DNA of 64,000 bases from Dictyobacter kobayashii (GTDB lineage: Bacteria; Chloroflexota; Ktedonobacteria; Ktedonobacterales; Ktedonobacteraceae). The DNA lies in contig NZ_BIFS01000001.1 in the NCBI RefSeq assembly GCF_003967555.1, forward strand, positions 4,030,001-4,094,000, given 5' to 3'. Both the position numbers and the translations under genes were made by a program. Below the pieces are notes generated by a model. That model searched no databases. It saw only the letters and a list, made by a program, of their open reading frames with translations, and was not told where the DNA came from. Of the stretch, positions 49,012 to 58,380 are shown one piece after another; within the stretch, counting starts at the first letter, position 1, and each line of letters starts with the position of its first letter.

Positions 49012-50622
49012 ATGGCTAAACAGATAGGGAAACAGGTAGCACCCAGCAGCCCTCTGCAGGTTATGGCTGCGAAACAACAATCTGCCCCGGTGGTTAGTAT
49101 ATGGCATAGGTTGGTGCGGCAGGCCTATCAAACCCTTAAAGGGCAATTTGTGCTGCTGGCCGCTGGCTGTATGCTGGCGGCCCTGATCCTGTCACTCTTG
49201 ATTACGCAACAATTTCGCCAGGCCAACGACGACCTCAACACCATCGTCAGCGGGAGTGTGCCCAGTGTCAATGCCGCGCAGGCGATCGCGCAATATAGCG
49301 GAGATATCGATGCTAAATCCGCTGATTATCTAGCGACAGCCGCGTTGAAAGAGACGGTTCCCTGTTCGGTAGTAGGTGCAGGCAACACCACGATTGACGG
49401 CGGTACCCTGACCGTGCATGATTGTGATGCTAAAAATATCAATGCTGAGCTCATCTTGATGAACCAGCAGATCTACCTGGCCGCGCACAATGTCACCTAT
49501 CCTGGCGAGCAGACCTCTATTGAGCGTATCATTGCCGGAGCTGAAGAATATAGCTCTAACATCGCTATTATGCAGCACGAATTTAGTTTAGCGAAGAGCA
49601 TGACTGATCCGCAGGATGAACACCTGGCCCGGGCCTATGCAGCTTATCAGGCCGCCGGGAATATCTTGCATACCAGAATTCAACGGGTACCGCAACGTAA
49701 CGCAGATGGAACCTATGCACTGGATGAGTCGAATTTGCCCAATTGTACAATTGGCTCACGTAACCTCTCCCCAAACGAATGGGTCTTTGCTGGCATCGAA
49801 ACCAATGTTGATTGTTTAAATACCATCAATAAGCAACATCTGGATGATGCCTACACTAATGTCAGTGGTTCTCTGACACGCGATGTGATACTGGCGATTT
49901 TGCTTTGTCTAGCCTTTTGTGCCTTGCTAGCCTTTACCACCTGGCGTATGGCGCGTATAACCCATCGTATCATCAATATTGGCCTCTCACTGGCGCTGGT
50001 GGTAGGTATCGTGTTTAGCCTGACTGTGATTGGTAATTTCTTGAACTTCTCTGGTCGGCATGGGGCCTATGGGCAAATCGTGCAGGATGATTATGATAGC
50101 ATATACTATGCAGCCCAGCTTAAGCGCAATGCCACTAACGCTAATGCCGATGAGTCGCGCTGGTTAGTTGCCCTGACCTTTCATGATCAGGCTGGGATCG
50201 CGCACTGGCAGGCAGATTGGCAGACCAGCACGCAACAGGTACAAAGTCTGATAGACCATGCCCAGGCCAATCGTACCTGGCCTGAGGAAGACCAACCTCT
50301 GCAAGATATGCATACGCAGTGGGCAAAATATTATAGTATCGATGGCTCGATGCGTAGTACTGCCCAGGTCACTGACGGCATTGCCAGTCCCACCCATCTA
50401 TTGCAAGCGGAGCAGATAAGTACCGGTGATTCCAATGCTACTTTTAGCAATTTCACTACTGCCGTCGATCATTTGCGGCAAGCCAACGCTGGTCACTACA
50501 CCACCACAGTGCAGGCCACACAAAATACCCTCAGTCTATACAGCTTGCTCAGCCTTTTTCTTTTTATCAGCCTGGGCCTCCTGGCTGTCTGGGGAGTGAT
50601 GTATCGCTTAAAAGATTTCTAA
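49012..50622 (+). CDS. Four-TM membrane protein with two extracytoplasmic domains, GlnX-like
   Basis: 536 aa from the ATG at 49012 (AGAAGAG 8 nt upstream); a GTG at 48988 is in frame. TM1 FVLLAAGCMLAALILSLLI near 55, then about 210 residues outside; TM2 and TM3 (DVILAILLCLAFCALLAF, IGLSLALVVGIVFSLTVIG) with a short cytoplasmic turn; about 160 residues outside; TM4 YSLLSLFLFISLGLLAVWG. Helical sensor-type outer domains with two TM pairs match the layout of actinobacterial GlnX, encoded beside pknG, which passes amino-acid signals to that kinase. Similarity is by topology and context; sequence relationship is not proven. No GlnH-type binding protein is adjacent. Confidence 0.72.
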   Translation: MAKQIGKQVAPSSPLQVMAAKQQSAPVVSIWHRLVRQAYQTLKGQFVLLAAGCMLAALILSLLITQQFRQANDDLNTIVSGSVPSVNAAQAIAQYSGDIDAKSADYLATAALKETVPCSVVGAGNTTIDGGTLTVHDCDAKNINAELILMNQQIYLAAHNVTYPGEQTSIERIIAGAEEYSSNIAIMQHEFSLAKSMTDPQDEHLARAYAAYQAAGNILHTRIQRVPQRNADGTYALDESNLPNCTIGSRNLSPNEWVFAGIETNVDCLNTINKQHLDDAYTNVSGSLTRDVILAILLCLAFCALLAFTTWRMARITHRIINIGLSLALVVGIVFSLTVIGNFLNFSGRHGAYGQIVQDDYDSIYYAAQLKRNATNANADESRWLVALTFHDQAGIAHWQADWQTSTQQVQSLIDHAQANRTWPEEDQPLQDMHTQWAKYYSIDGSMRSTAQVTDGIASPTHLLQAEQISTGDSNATFSNFTTAVDHLRQANAGHYTTTVQATQNTLSLYSLLSLFLFISLGLLAVWGVMYRLKDF

Positions 50623-50649
50623 ACGAGCAAGATCGTTGAAAAGATCAAT

Positions 50650-50704
50650 AGTGAAGGAAGAGTCAGCAGATGATCCCAGAGATTAGCTGCACTCTTCCTT
50701 CACT
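50650..50704 (+). terminator. Terminator after the PknG-like operon
   Basis: AGTGAAGGAAGAGT (50650-50663) pairs perfectly with ACTCTTCCTTCACT (50691-50704), then TTATTATTG. Confidence 0.8.
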
Positions 50705-50875
50705 TTATTATTGATTTTGTGGTAATTTGTTGGCAGAAATGTTTAACAAGGTCTATTTAGAGGGCGGGATCGGTTGAAAAACCGGGTGAGTTTTGGTACA
50801 GTAACAATTGAAATAAATGCCTCTTTGCGCGCTATTCTTCTCTCTTAAATACCTGTTGCTAGTGAGGTTTGGTTT

Positions 50876-52756
50876 ATGTCGACAGATACACATAAGGAAA
50901 CGCTTGGTTTCCAGGCTGAAGTAAAGCAGCTACTGGATCTGATGATCCATTCGCTGTACAGTAACAAAGAAATATTTCTTCGTGAATTAATTTCGAATGC
51001 ATCGGATGCGATTGATCGCCTGCGCTTTGATGCACTTTCAGATGCATCATTGTATGAGCATGATACTGATTTCAAGATCCGTGTCTCATTTGATAAAGAT
51101 GCTCGTACGATCACCGTCGCGGATAATGGTATTGGCATGAACCGCGAAGAGGTCATTGAGCATCTGGGTACCATTGCTAAATCGGGTACCCGTGAGTTTT
51201 TCCAGGCCCTGACCGGGGATCAGCAGAAGGACGCTAATCTGATCGGTCAGTTCGGTGTCGGTTTTTACTCTTCATTTGTGGTCGCTGACCGTGTGACGGT
51301 GCTGACGCGCCATGCTGGCTCGCCAGAAGATCATGGTGTGCGCTGGGAGTCAGAGGGCCAGGGTGAGTACTCAGTGGAGCCAATTGAGAGACCTACCCGT
51401 GGTACCGAAGTTATCCTGCACCTGCGTGAAGACGAAGATGAGCTACTGAGTGGCTATCGCTTACGCTCAATTATTCGCAAATACTCTGACCATGTTACAT
51501 TGCCGATTGTGATGAAGTCAGAAGAAAAAGATAAAGAAGATGAATGGGAGGTTGTGAACACGGCGTCCGCACTGTGGACGCGTTCACGCAATGAGATCAG
51601 CGAGGAAGAATACAACGAATTCTACAAACATATCTCGCATGATTTCAGTGATCCCCTGGCCTATGTACACAGTCGTATGGAGGGGACGCAGGAATATACA
51701 CTGCTGCTCTATGTACCAGCGCAGGCCCCCTTCGATCTGTATACACGCGAGGTCCACCATGGCGTCAAGCTGTATGTGCGCCGCGTCTTTATCATGGACG
51801 ATGCCGAGAAACTGATGCCGCGCTACCTGCGCTTCATCCGTGGTGTCATTGACTCCAACGATCTGCCTTTGAATGTCTCGCGTGAGATTCTCCAGCAGAA
51901 CCGCATGATCGACGCTATTCGCGCCAACTCGACCAAGAAGGTGTTGGGGCTGTTCACCGACCTGGCCAAAAACTCGCCGGAGAAGTACGCTACCTTCTGG
52001 ACAGAGTTTGGGCGCGTCGTCAAAGAAGGCCTGCTGGAAGATCAAAACAACCGTGACACCCTGGCAAAACTCTTACGTTTTGCTACCTCTACCTCTGGCA
52101 GCGAGACCCAGAACGTCTCATTGGAAGAATACGTGGGACGCATGAAAGAGGGACAGGACAAGATTTACTATATCGTGGCTGATAGCTATGCGGCGGCCAA
52201 GGATAGCCCTCTACTGGAGATCTTCAAAAAGAAGGGTATCGAGGTCCTCTTGCTGTCTGATCCGGTGGACCACCTGGCAATACCAGAGCTGCGTGAGTTC
52301 GATGGCAAGCAACTGCAGTCGGTCTCCAAGGGTGAGGTTGACCTGAGCAACCTGGAGGATCAGGAAGAGAAAGCGGAACAGCAGAAGAGCGCCGACGAGG
52401 CCAAAGATCTGCTGGAGCGCCTCAAGAAGGTCCTGGGCGAGCAGGTTAAAGAGGTGCGTACCACTAACCGTCTGACGACTTCGCCAGCCTGTCTGGTGGT
52501 CGACGAATATGGTATTGACCCCAGCCTGAAACGCCTGCTGCAGTCTGCTGGACAGAAGATTCCTAACGACAAACCGATTCTGGAGATCAACCCCCAGCAT
52601 CCGATTGTAGTGCGTATCAAGAATGAAGCGGACGAACAGCTCTTCTCCGATTGGGCCCATGTGCTTTTTGATCAATCGGTTCTGAGCAGTGGCGAGCAAC
52701 TGGATAATCCAGTTACCTTTGTCAACCGCCTAAACAGTCTGTTAGCGCAGCTCTAA
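50876..52756 (+). CDS. htpG: Molecular chaperone HtpG (Hsp90)
   Basis: 626 aa, standard bacterial Hsp90. GHKL ATPase motifs are clear: LRELISNASDAIDRLRF, VADNGIGMNREE, and GQFGVGFYSSFVVAD with the catalytic Glu in the first helix. Middle domain carries the conserved Arg in LNVSREILQQN. A charged, Lys/Glu-rich stretch (DLSNLEDQEEKAEQQKSADE) joins to the dimerisation domain. Cytosolic ATP-dependent chaperone. ATG at 50876 has no strong Shine-Dalgarno; it is preceded by a GTTGCTAGTGAGG stretch. Single gene with its own terminator. Confidence 0.97.
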   Translation: MSTDTHKETLGFQAEVKQLLDLMIHSLYSNKEIFLRELISNASDAIDRLRFDALSDASLYEHDTDFKIRVSFDKDARTITVADNGIGMNREEVIEHLGTIAKSGTREFFQALTGDQQKDANLIGQFGVGFYSSFVVADRVTVLTRHAGSPEDHGVRWESEGQGEYSVEPIERPTRGTEVILHLREDEDELLSGYRLRSIIRKYSDHVTLPIVMKSEEKDKEDEWEVVNTASALWTRSRNEISEEEYNEFYKHISHDFSDPLAYVHSRMEGTQEYTLLLYVPAQAPFDLYTREVHHGVKLYVRRVFIMDDAEKLMPRYLRFIRGVIDSNDLPLNVSREILQQNRMIDAIRANSTKKVLGLFTDLAKNSPEKYATFWTEFGRVVKEGLLEDQNNRDTLAKLLRFATSTSGSETQNVSLEEYVGRMKEGQDKIYYIVADSYAAAKDSPLLEIFKKKGIEVLLLSDPVDHLAIPELREFDGKQLQSVSKGEVDLSNLEDQEEKAEQQKSADEAKDLLERLKKVLGEQVKEVRTTNRLTTSPACLVVDEYGIDPSLKRLLQSAGQKIPNDKPILEINPQHPIVVRIKNEADEQLFSDWAHVLFDQSVLSSGEQLDNPVTFVNRLNSLLAQL

Positions 52757-52770
52757 AGTTCAATTCAGCC

Positions 52771-52804
52771 GGGCCACCTTCATACATGAGGGTGGCCCTT
52801 TTTT
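52771..52804 (+). terminator. Rho-independent terminator after htpG
   Basis: GGGCCACC (52771-52778) pairs with GGTGGCCC (52791-52798), then six T. Confidence 0.93.
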
Positions 52805-53223
52805 GTTTGCCTTCGCAGGTACTAAAGGGAAAGAATGTGAGGAGGAACCAGTATACCTATAAAGACTTATGGCATTTTGTCACTTTGTACAAATAAAATA
52901 CCATAATTTTTTGTGCAATATGCACAAATCAAAGGCTTTTTTTGTTCGTAAAGATGTGATGAACGGGTTGAATGGTTGGGTTTATCTGGGGCCTATGTAT
53001 AGAAGTGCATAAAGATTTTTTGGGCCTCTTTTTTTGGTCGTTTTTTGGCCCCCAAACGCTGGATTATGCCGTATTATATCTATGTGAGCGAGAGCGAAAC
53101 ACACAGCAAAAATCATCACTGGGGTGTGAAGATTCTACGCTGAGTCTTCTTCTCAGTTAGCCAAAAAATATAAAAATTTCACGTAAAGTTGTAAGCCAGA
53201 GATAACCTCAAGGAGGAGCAAAC
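52805..53223. other. AT-rich intergenic region
   Basis: About 420 bp with T-rich tracts. No reliable gene; it should hold the promoter of the small protein at 53224, but I cannot pick a clear -35/-10 pair. Confidence 0.3.
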
Positions 53224-53463
53224 ATGAACACACCACATAATCACAAAGATCACATGAAAATCGGCCGTTACCAGTCCTGGTTAGAGGATGGCAAGCTGAA
53301 ACTGTACTACCATGAGTTTGGCAATCCCAGCGGCATGTATTGCACGCTGAGCGCTGAAGAGACGCGTGGACTGTTGGAGCTGTTGAGCCGCAATAGTGAT
53401 GGTATCAACGAAGCTCTTTACATGAACGAGAAAGAAGCCCATAGCAACTACGCTGGTCTCTAG
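53224..53463 (+). CDS. Small conserved-looking hypothetical protein
   Basis: 79 aa, acidic and His-rich at the N-terminus (MNTPHNHKDHMK). Body pattern GRYQSWLEDGKLKLYYHEFGNPSGMYCTLSAEETRGLLELLSR suggests two beta strands and a helix, with one Cys. No signal peptide or membrane segment. A strong AAGGAGGAG site 6 nt before the ATG and a strong terminator after it support a real, well-expressed gene. I do not recognise the family. Confidence 0.75.
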   Translation: MNTPHNHKDHMKIGRYQSWLEDGKLKLYYHEFGNPSGMYCTLSAEETRGLLELLSRNSDGINEALYMNEKEAHSNYAGL

Positions 53464-53521
53464 TAGTCCAACTCTTCTATGAGGTTCGTTTATCTTCTAG
53501 ATGCCCGGTGATATTGCTAAA

Positions 53522-53577
53522 GAAGCCGCGGCGCTGATCCTATGAATAGAATAATTAAGGATCAGCGCCGCGGTTTC
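53522..53577. terminator. Bidirectional terminator
   Basis: GAAGCCGCGGCGCTGATCCT (53522-53541) pairs with 53558-53577, one G-T pair in 20, 16-nt loop. It sits between the convergent small-protein gene and the aldo/keto reductase. Confidence 0.9.
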
Positions 53578-53615
53578 TCTATGTCTTTTATACTGAGAAA
53601 AAGCTTTTGCCCTTA

Positions 53616-54476
53616 TTAGACAAAGAGTGGCTGCATACCGAGGCCAGCAACCATTTTCGCCATTTCTTCATCAGGAGTTTTCTTTTCAAAGCGGCTGGCG
53701 GCATCTAATACTTTTGGTAATAGATGGATATCGCCAACGGTATTCAAGAAGACTCCTTCATGGCCCAGGACCCAATGGACAGCACGATCAATGTCGGCTT
53801 GATCTTCCAGAGGAGCATACCAGGTGCTATGAGTATGTTCATCGCCCAGCCAGGGTTTATAGGCGATTGATTTAATGGTCTGAACCGCTATATTGCGCTG
53901 TTTGCAGGTTTCTACCAGCGCATTGAAGTTTTCAGCATAATAGGGATTTTGCAATGTAACATAGTTACAGGGCAGAAGCACCGAATCGAAATCATAGCGT
54001 TCCAGGCTGCGTCGATGGGTCGCGGCGATCTGGAGTCCATGGCCGGTTACACCGATTGCACGGACCAGGCCCTGCTTTTTGGCCTCGATGGCTGCCTCGA
54101 TTACTCCGCCCGGGCTGAGCGCGATATCCCACTCGATAGGATCGGCCAGGTTATGGAATTGCCAGAGATCGACATGATCAATCTTCATCCGTTCCAGTGA
54201 GCGTTGTAGCTCTTCCATCGCTTTAGGTGCGGTGCGCTCGCCCGTCTTAGTTGCCACAAAGAAATCAGAACGATGCTGAGCCATCCAGGGAGCGATGCGC
54301 AATTCAGCATCACCATAGCTGGCCGCCACATCGATGTGGTTTACTCCGTATTTTAGCAGTACCTCCAGCGTCTGATCTGCTTCCGCCTGTGTTACAGATC
54401 CCAGCGCGGCGGCACCAAATAGTGTGCGGGTACTGTTGTGCCCTGTACGACCAAAAGGCTGCTTTGCGATAGTCAT
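53616..54476 (-). CDS. Aldo/keto reductase
   Basis: 286 aa AKR-fold oxidoreductase. Tetrad: Asp and Tyr in HIDVAASYGDAE, Lys in FVATKTGER, His in LWQFHNL. The C-terminal NADPH phosphate-binding segment is shortened and atypical (NTVGDIHLLPKVLDAASRF), as in a subgroup of AKRs with uncertain substrate. Different from the AKR at 16072 in sequence and length. Start ATG at 54476, with an AGGAG-like site (GGAGAATG) upstream. Monocistronic. Confidence 0.9.
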   Translation of the reverse strand: MTIAKQPFGRTGHNSTRTLFGAAALGSVTQAEADQTLEVLLKYGVNHIDVAASYGDAELRIAPWMAQHRSDFFVATKTGERTAPKAMEELQRSLERMKIDHVDLWQFHNLADPIEWDIALSPGGVIEAAIEAKKQGLVRAIGVTGHGLQIAATHRRSLERYDFDSVLLPCNYVTLQNPYYAENFNALVETCKQRNIAVQTIKSIAYKPWLGDEHTHSTWYAPLEDQADIDRAVHWVLGHEGVFLNTVGDIHLLPKVLDAASRFEKKTPDEEMAKMVAGLGMQPLFV

Positions 54477-54736
54477 AAATACATTCTCCTGCTTCTATGC
54501 TTTTTCAATAAGAAGACGAATGTGGCACATACATTGCATTGGTCTGAATGGCCAAAGATTGTTTTGCCCCTTCGATTATGCCTTATTTCGCACATGAAAT
54601 CCAGGGCCAGCCAATGTAGTGTGTCGCGGTGAGGGCTGCATAGAGAGACTTTGAGAGACATACAATCGATTGTTCACGTCGCATGAATGTTCGTCAATGT
54701 TCTTCATGCTGGCACCCATCTATAGAGGTGATACGG

Positions 54737-55015
54737 ATGAATGCGTCCATCAGTTTTGTGATGGATCTCTTAACGTATTATAATGCTTTTTATAATATGC
54801 TATTTAAAAGCAATCGTAAACGCCGCTTGGACGCGGCTAGCTCCACTGCCACTGGCTTAGCAATTCAACTTGATCAGTGGCGAGCAAGAGGGTGCGCCTG
54901 TCAGGCAGCTGTGCTCATGCGCTTGAACGGGATGTCACTCAATGGGATGCGCACAACCATCTGGACGGTTGAGAGGTTTCTTCCATGCTATGACGTAATA
55001 ACTGCTGAGTTGTAG
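54737..55015 (+). CDS. Possible small hypothetical protein
   Basis: 92 aa from the ATG at 54737, which is preceded by AGAGGTG 8 nt upstream. N-terminus is aromatic and hydrophobic (SFVMDLLTYYNAFYNMLF), the rest basic with Cys pair RGCACQ. No family recognised. The ribosome site and lack of competing features favour it weakly; it could be noncoding. Confidence 0.35.
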   Translation: MNASISFVMDLLTYYNAFYNMLFKSNRKRRLDAASSTATGLAIQLDQWRARGCACQAAVLMRLNGMSLNGMRTTIWTVERFLPCYDVITAEL

Positions 55016-55146
55016 CAACGAAGCAATCCGTGAGCCAGCAATGTTTCCGCTTATTTTAAAATAACATCAATACATTGTAGAGGGTGCATAGAACTGTATC
55101 TGACTATGCCCGCTATTATTTTTTGAGACGGTAAAAGGAGTGATCA

Positions 55147-56301
55147 ATGGCGCTTTCCACTGAGGATTTGAACCACCTGTTAAAGGATGCAGTAGCGCGG
55201 ACTGAGGATGTTGCAGCGCTGGCACAGCGTATTTGTGCCGTAGCGGCTCCTACCGGTGATGAGCGGCGGCGGGCTGAATTTGTGGCAGAGCTCTGGCGGG
55301 AGCGTGGCTATACCCCTGAGATTGACGAGATCGGGAATGTGTATGTACGGCGTGGCAAACAGGGAGCGCAGAAGCCATTGCTGATGTTGTTGTCGCATAT
55401 CGATACCGTTTTCCCCGTGACGACTCCTTTGACCATTCGTCGAGAAGGAGACATGGTGTATGGTCCGGGTATTGGAGATAACAGCGTCAGTGTAGCGGCC
55501 GTGTTGACAGCGTTTGAGATGTTGGATGCCTATGGCTGGGAGACGGCCGTAGATTTGCTGGCAGTGGCCAATGTGGGTGAAGAGGGCTTAGGAGACTTGC
55601 GTGGAGCCAGGGCTGCCGTAGAGCGCTATAGTGAAGATTTAGGGGCGGTACTGGTAGTGGATGGTAGCCTGGGAAGTATTGTAAATGTGGCAGTCGGCTC
55701 AAAGCGCTGGAAGATTACCGTCAAGGGGCCTGGCGGCCATTCCTTCGGCTCTTTTGGTGTGCCCAGTGCCATCCATGGGCTGGGTCGGATTATCGCGGGT
55801 CTGGCGGCTCTCCAGGTGCCAAAAGAGCCGAAAACCACCTTTAACGTCGGGGTTATCGAGGGTGGAACATCGGTGAATACTATTGCTGCCCAGGCCTCGG
55901 CGCTCCTGGATATGCGCTCCACAGATGTGGATGCGTTAGATAATCTGATGGAGCAGGCGCGCGCGGTAGTGCTGCACCAGGCGGGAGCCGGTTTGAAGGT
56001 TGAGATCGAGGTGCTTGGCGATCGACCTGCTGGAAGTCGTAGCGAGAATGATCCCCTGGTGCAATTATCAAAGGAAACACTGCGCTGGGTTGGTTATCAG
56101 CCGCGCTGTGTGGCCTCGAGTACGGATGCTAATATTCCTATTAGCCTGAATATTCCATCCGTCTGTATTGGCGTCACAAAAGGTGAGAAAGCCCATACCA
56201 CCGAGGAATGTATGCATGTTTCCCCCCTTGGCAAAGGCATGGCACAGCTCCTGCGGCTTTGTATGGAGGCCAGTGAACTGGTGGCGGCCCGGCAGCAGTA
56301 A
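55147..56301 (+). CDS. M20 family metallopeptidase (carboxypeptidase/dipeptidase type)
   Basis: 384 aa di-zinc hydrolase. Metal ligands visible: His and Asp in LLSHIDTVFPV, Asp in GPGIGDNSVSVAA, the Glu-Glu pair in NVGEEGLGDLRG, and His in EKAHTTEECM near the C-terminus. The dimerisation lid is in the middle (GPGGHSFGSFGVPSAIHGL). No signal peptide, so cytosolic; probably cleaves small peptides or acyl-amino acids. ATG at 55147 has AAAGGAG about 8 nt upstream. Convergent with the dehydrogenase at 56328. Confidence 0.92.
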   Translation: MALSTEDLNHLLKDAVARTEDVAALAQRICAVAAPTGDERRRAEFVAELWRERGYTPEIDEIGNVYVRRGKQGAQKPLLMLLSHIDTVFPVTTPLTIRREGDMVYGPGIGDNSVSVAAVLTAFEMLDAYGWETAVDLLAVANVGEEGLGDLRGARAAVERYSEDLGAVLVVDGSLGSIVNVAVGSKRWKITVKGPGGHSFGSFGVPSAIHGLGRIIAGLAALQVPKEPKTTFNVGVIEGGTSVNTIAAQASALLDMRSTDVDALDNLMEQARAVVLHQAGAGLKVEIEVLGDRPAGSRSENDPLVQLSKETLRWVGYQPRCVASSTDANIPISLNIPSVCIGVTKGEKAHTTEECMHVSPLGKGMAQLLRLCMEASELVAARQQ

Positions 56302-56311
56302 ACCTGCTGCC
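56291..56311. terminator. Hairpin at the convergent M20/dehydrogenase ends
   Basis: GGCAGCAG (56291-56298) pairs with CTGCTGCC (56304-56311) around the stop codon; outer bases GTGGC/GGCCC and GGGCCAC can extend it. Confidence 0.6.
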
Positions 56312-56327
56312 AGGTCATTGGGCCACA

Positions 56328-57440
56328 CTAGGCGATAGTCACGATATGTTTAATGCCACCAGGTTTGTGTAGCAGAACCTCTGCCGCACGCTTCATGGGA
56401 TAACGCTCAGTAATGAGTTTCGGTAAGACTGTAGGCCAGCGTTGCTGGAAGACCTCCAGATGCTCAATGGCAGATTGAAAGGTAGCTGGTCCGGCATTGA
56501 CGGTACCAATAACCACCTGATTCTGAGATGTCAGGTTATGGAAGGAGGCCGCGCTATCGATACCAAACGGTTGGCTGGGATTGGTGCCGCTGGTAAAGAT
56601 AAAGATGCCGTTGCGACTGAGGTTCTGTAGTACTTCAATCGCCAGAGGAGCGGCATCCATGGCCTCATAAACCAGGTCGATCTGACCCACACGCTCTTTG
56701 AATTTCGCGATAGGGGTAGTCTCAGCCGAAATATAAGTGGCGCCAATAGCTTCAACGATGTCAGCTTTATCGTTGGGTGTTTGGGCGCGGGAATAGACAT
56801 AGGTATCGAAGCCCTGTGTGACAAAAAGCATGGCACCCAGCAGCCCGATTGGTCCAGCCCCCAGCACGACTGCTGTCAAGCCACGGCCAGGTTCCTCAAT
56901 GGTCGCGGCACTGGTCTGCCAGGGTAGACGCTGCTGAATCTGTAAAGCCTGCACCAGAGCTTTTTCGGCAATTGTTAGTGGCTCGGTTAATACCGCTACC
57001 TGGCGTAGTGCCGCTGGAGCAGGGTGTAGGAAGCGAGCATCATCCACCACATATTCAGCCATATATCCATGTAACCCCTGAATGCCCCGCTCTGTATAGT
57101 TGCCTGTCTGGCAAAAATCTTGGTGAGCTGCCTGGCAGGCTCGACAGGTAGAGTCAGTACAGGGACGGCGTACCTCTGGTACGACCAGGTCTCCAGGTTG
57201 TAGATGGGTGACCGCCGATCCCACGGCGGCCACTTCAGCCAGCGCTTCATGTCCCAGAATGAGATAGTTGTAGTTTGCAGGTGGATTGCCAAAGGCCAGG
57301 GCACAGATATGTCGATCGGTGCCGCACACGCCCACTTCCAGCAGCCGCAGCTTTACCTGTTCGGGATGCTCAATGTGGGGCTCTGGATGCTCGATTAGTT
57401 GTATCTCTTTTGTTGCTGGAAAGATTGCAATTGCCTTCAC
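56328..57440 (-). CDS. gdh: Zinc-dependent glucose 1-dehydrogenase-like alcohol dehydrogenase
   Basis: 370 aa medium-chain dehydrogenase. Catalytic zinc site in VCGTDRHI and LGHEALAEV; structural zinc Cys cluster PCTDSTCRACQAAHQDFC; then TERGIQGLHGYMAEYVVDD and LTEPLTIAEKAL, which are typical of archaeal-type glucose dehydrogenases. Rossmann motif VVLGAGPIGLLGAML. Oxidises aldoses such as glucose with NAD(P)+ if the family assignment holds. ATG at 57440 has GGAG about 8 nt upstream. Monocistronic and divergent from the peroxiredoxin. Confidence 0.88.
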   Translation of the reverse strand: MKAIAIFPATKEIQLIEHPEPHIEHPEQVKLRLLEVGVCGTDRHICALAFGNPPANYNYLILGHEALAEVAAVGSAVTHLQPGDLVVPEVRRPCTDSTCRACQAAHQDFCQTGNYTERGIQGLHGYMAEYVVDDARFLHPAPAALRQVAVLTEPLTIAEKALVQALQIQQRLPWQTSAATIEEPGRGLTAVVLGAGPIGLLGAMLFVTQGFDTYVYSRAQTPNDKADIVEAIGATYISAETTPIAKFKERVGQIDLVYEAMDAAPLAIEVLQNLSRNGIFIFTSGTNPSQPFGIDSAASFHNLTSQNQVVIGTVNAGPATFQSAIEHLEVFQQRWPTVLPKLITERYPMKRAAEVLLHKPGGIKHIVTIA

Positions 57441-57606
57441 CAGTCAATCTCCTTACATTTGCATAGATATATATATAATTTTCTCTTGCTACTATATCAT
57501 GTTTTTTTATTGCTTATGTTGAGAAGATAATAAATTAGCTGCATCAAGCTCAAGCAAGATTCTGCCTTAGTATGGTGGAGATGACCATCACTATCTCAGC
57601 TTTGGC

Positions 57607-57658
57607 TTGACAAATGAGTGAGTGCTCACTATAATAAATATGTGGGTACTCACTCACC
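57607..57658 (+). promoter_or_regulatory. Sigma-70-type promoter with two TetR-like operators
   Basis: TTGACA (57607-57612), 17-bp spacer, TATAAT (57630-57635). TGAGTGAGTGCTCACT (57615-57630) fills the spacer and an inverted near copy GTGGGTACTCACTCACC (57642-57658) covers the start region; both are short dyads of TetR-operator type. A TetR gene lies just downstream at 58381, so repression of this unit by that protein is likely. Confidence 0.8.
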
Positions 57659-57748
57659 AGGAACGCATTTGTGGATCTATAAATAAAGGTAGCGCTGGTT
57701 CAGGATGCGTTTTTCTTTGTGCTTATCTATTATAAGGAGGATCCTTTC

Positions 57749-58249
57749 ATGAGTGTACAAAGTGGAAATCAGCAAGTCAAAGGTAAAGTGCAGGTTGGGG
57801 ATAAAGCTCCTGATTTTACCCTACCTTCACAGGATGGTAAATCGGTTCAACTGGGGACGTATCTGGGCAAAAAAAACGTTGTCCTGTACTTTTATCCGCG
57901 CGATAACTCTCCTGCCTGTACGGCTGAAGCCTGTGCGTTCCGGGATAGCTATGAAGTCTTTTCCGATGCGGGGGCTGCGGTCATCGGGATTAATTCAGGC
58001 TCTGTTGCATCGCACCAGCAGTTTGCCAGTAAAAATCGTTTGCCTTTTCCGCTCCTCAGCGATGAGAATAGTGCCGTCAGAAAGCTTTATGGCGTTCCGG
58101 CCACGCTGGGTCTGATTCCTGGCCGTGTTACGTATATTATTGATAAAAAAGGTGTCGTGCGCCATATCTTCTCGGCCTTACTGGCGGCCGAAAAACATAT
58201 TGAAGAGGCCCTTAAAATTCTAGAGCAATTGAAGCATGAGGAAGCATAA
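57749..58249 (+). CDS. Peroxiredoxin (BCP/PrxQ type)
   Basis: 166 aa thioredoxin-fold peroxidase reducing H2O2 and organic hydroperoxides. Peroxidatic Cys is in NSPACTAEACAFRD, with a second Cys five residues later as in alpha-type PrxQ, so a single-chain disulfide is expected. VGDKAPDFTLPSQDGKSVQL and VVLYFYPRDN are standard; FPLLSDENSAVRKLYGV follows. Start ATG at 57749 has AAGGAGG about 9 nt upstream. It is the first gene behind the operator-bearing promoter at 57607. Confidence 0.95.
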   Translation: MSVQSGNQQVKGKVQVGDKAPDFTLPSQDGKSVQLGTYLGKKNVVLYFYPRDNSPACTAEACAFRDSYEVFSDAGAAVIGINSGSVASHQQFASKNRLPFPLLSDENSAVRKLYGVPATLGLIPGRVTYIIDKKGVVRHIFSALLAAEKHIEEALKILEQLKHEEA

Positions 58250-58324
58250 TCTTCTCTTGTTGTTCGTTGCCACTCTTCCCCAACTGCTTGTGACGTGGCT
58301 CTTTATCTTTATCGATGTGAATAT

Positions 58325-58356
58325 GTTGTCCCACTGCATTCGCGCAATGGGACAAC
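58325..58356 (+). terminator. Hairpin between peroxiredoxin and TetR genes
   Basis: GTTGTCCCACTGC (58325-58337) pairs with GCAATGGGACAAC (58344-58356), one mismatch, no T-run. It could be a weak terminator or processing site. Confidence 0.45.
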
Positions 58357-58380
58357 CGGCCCACAGGAGTTCCACTGTTT

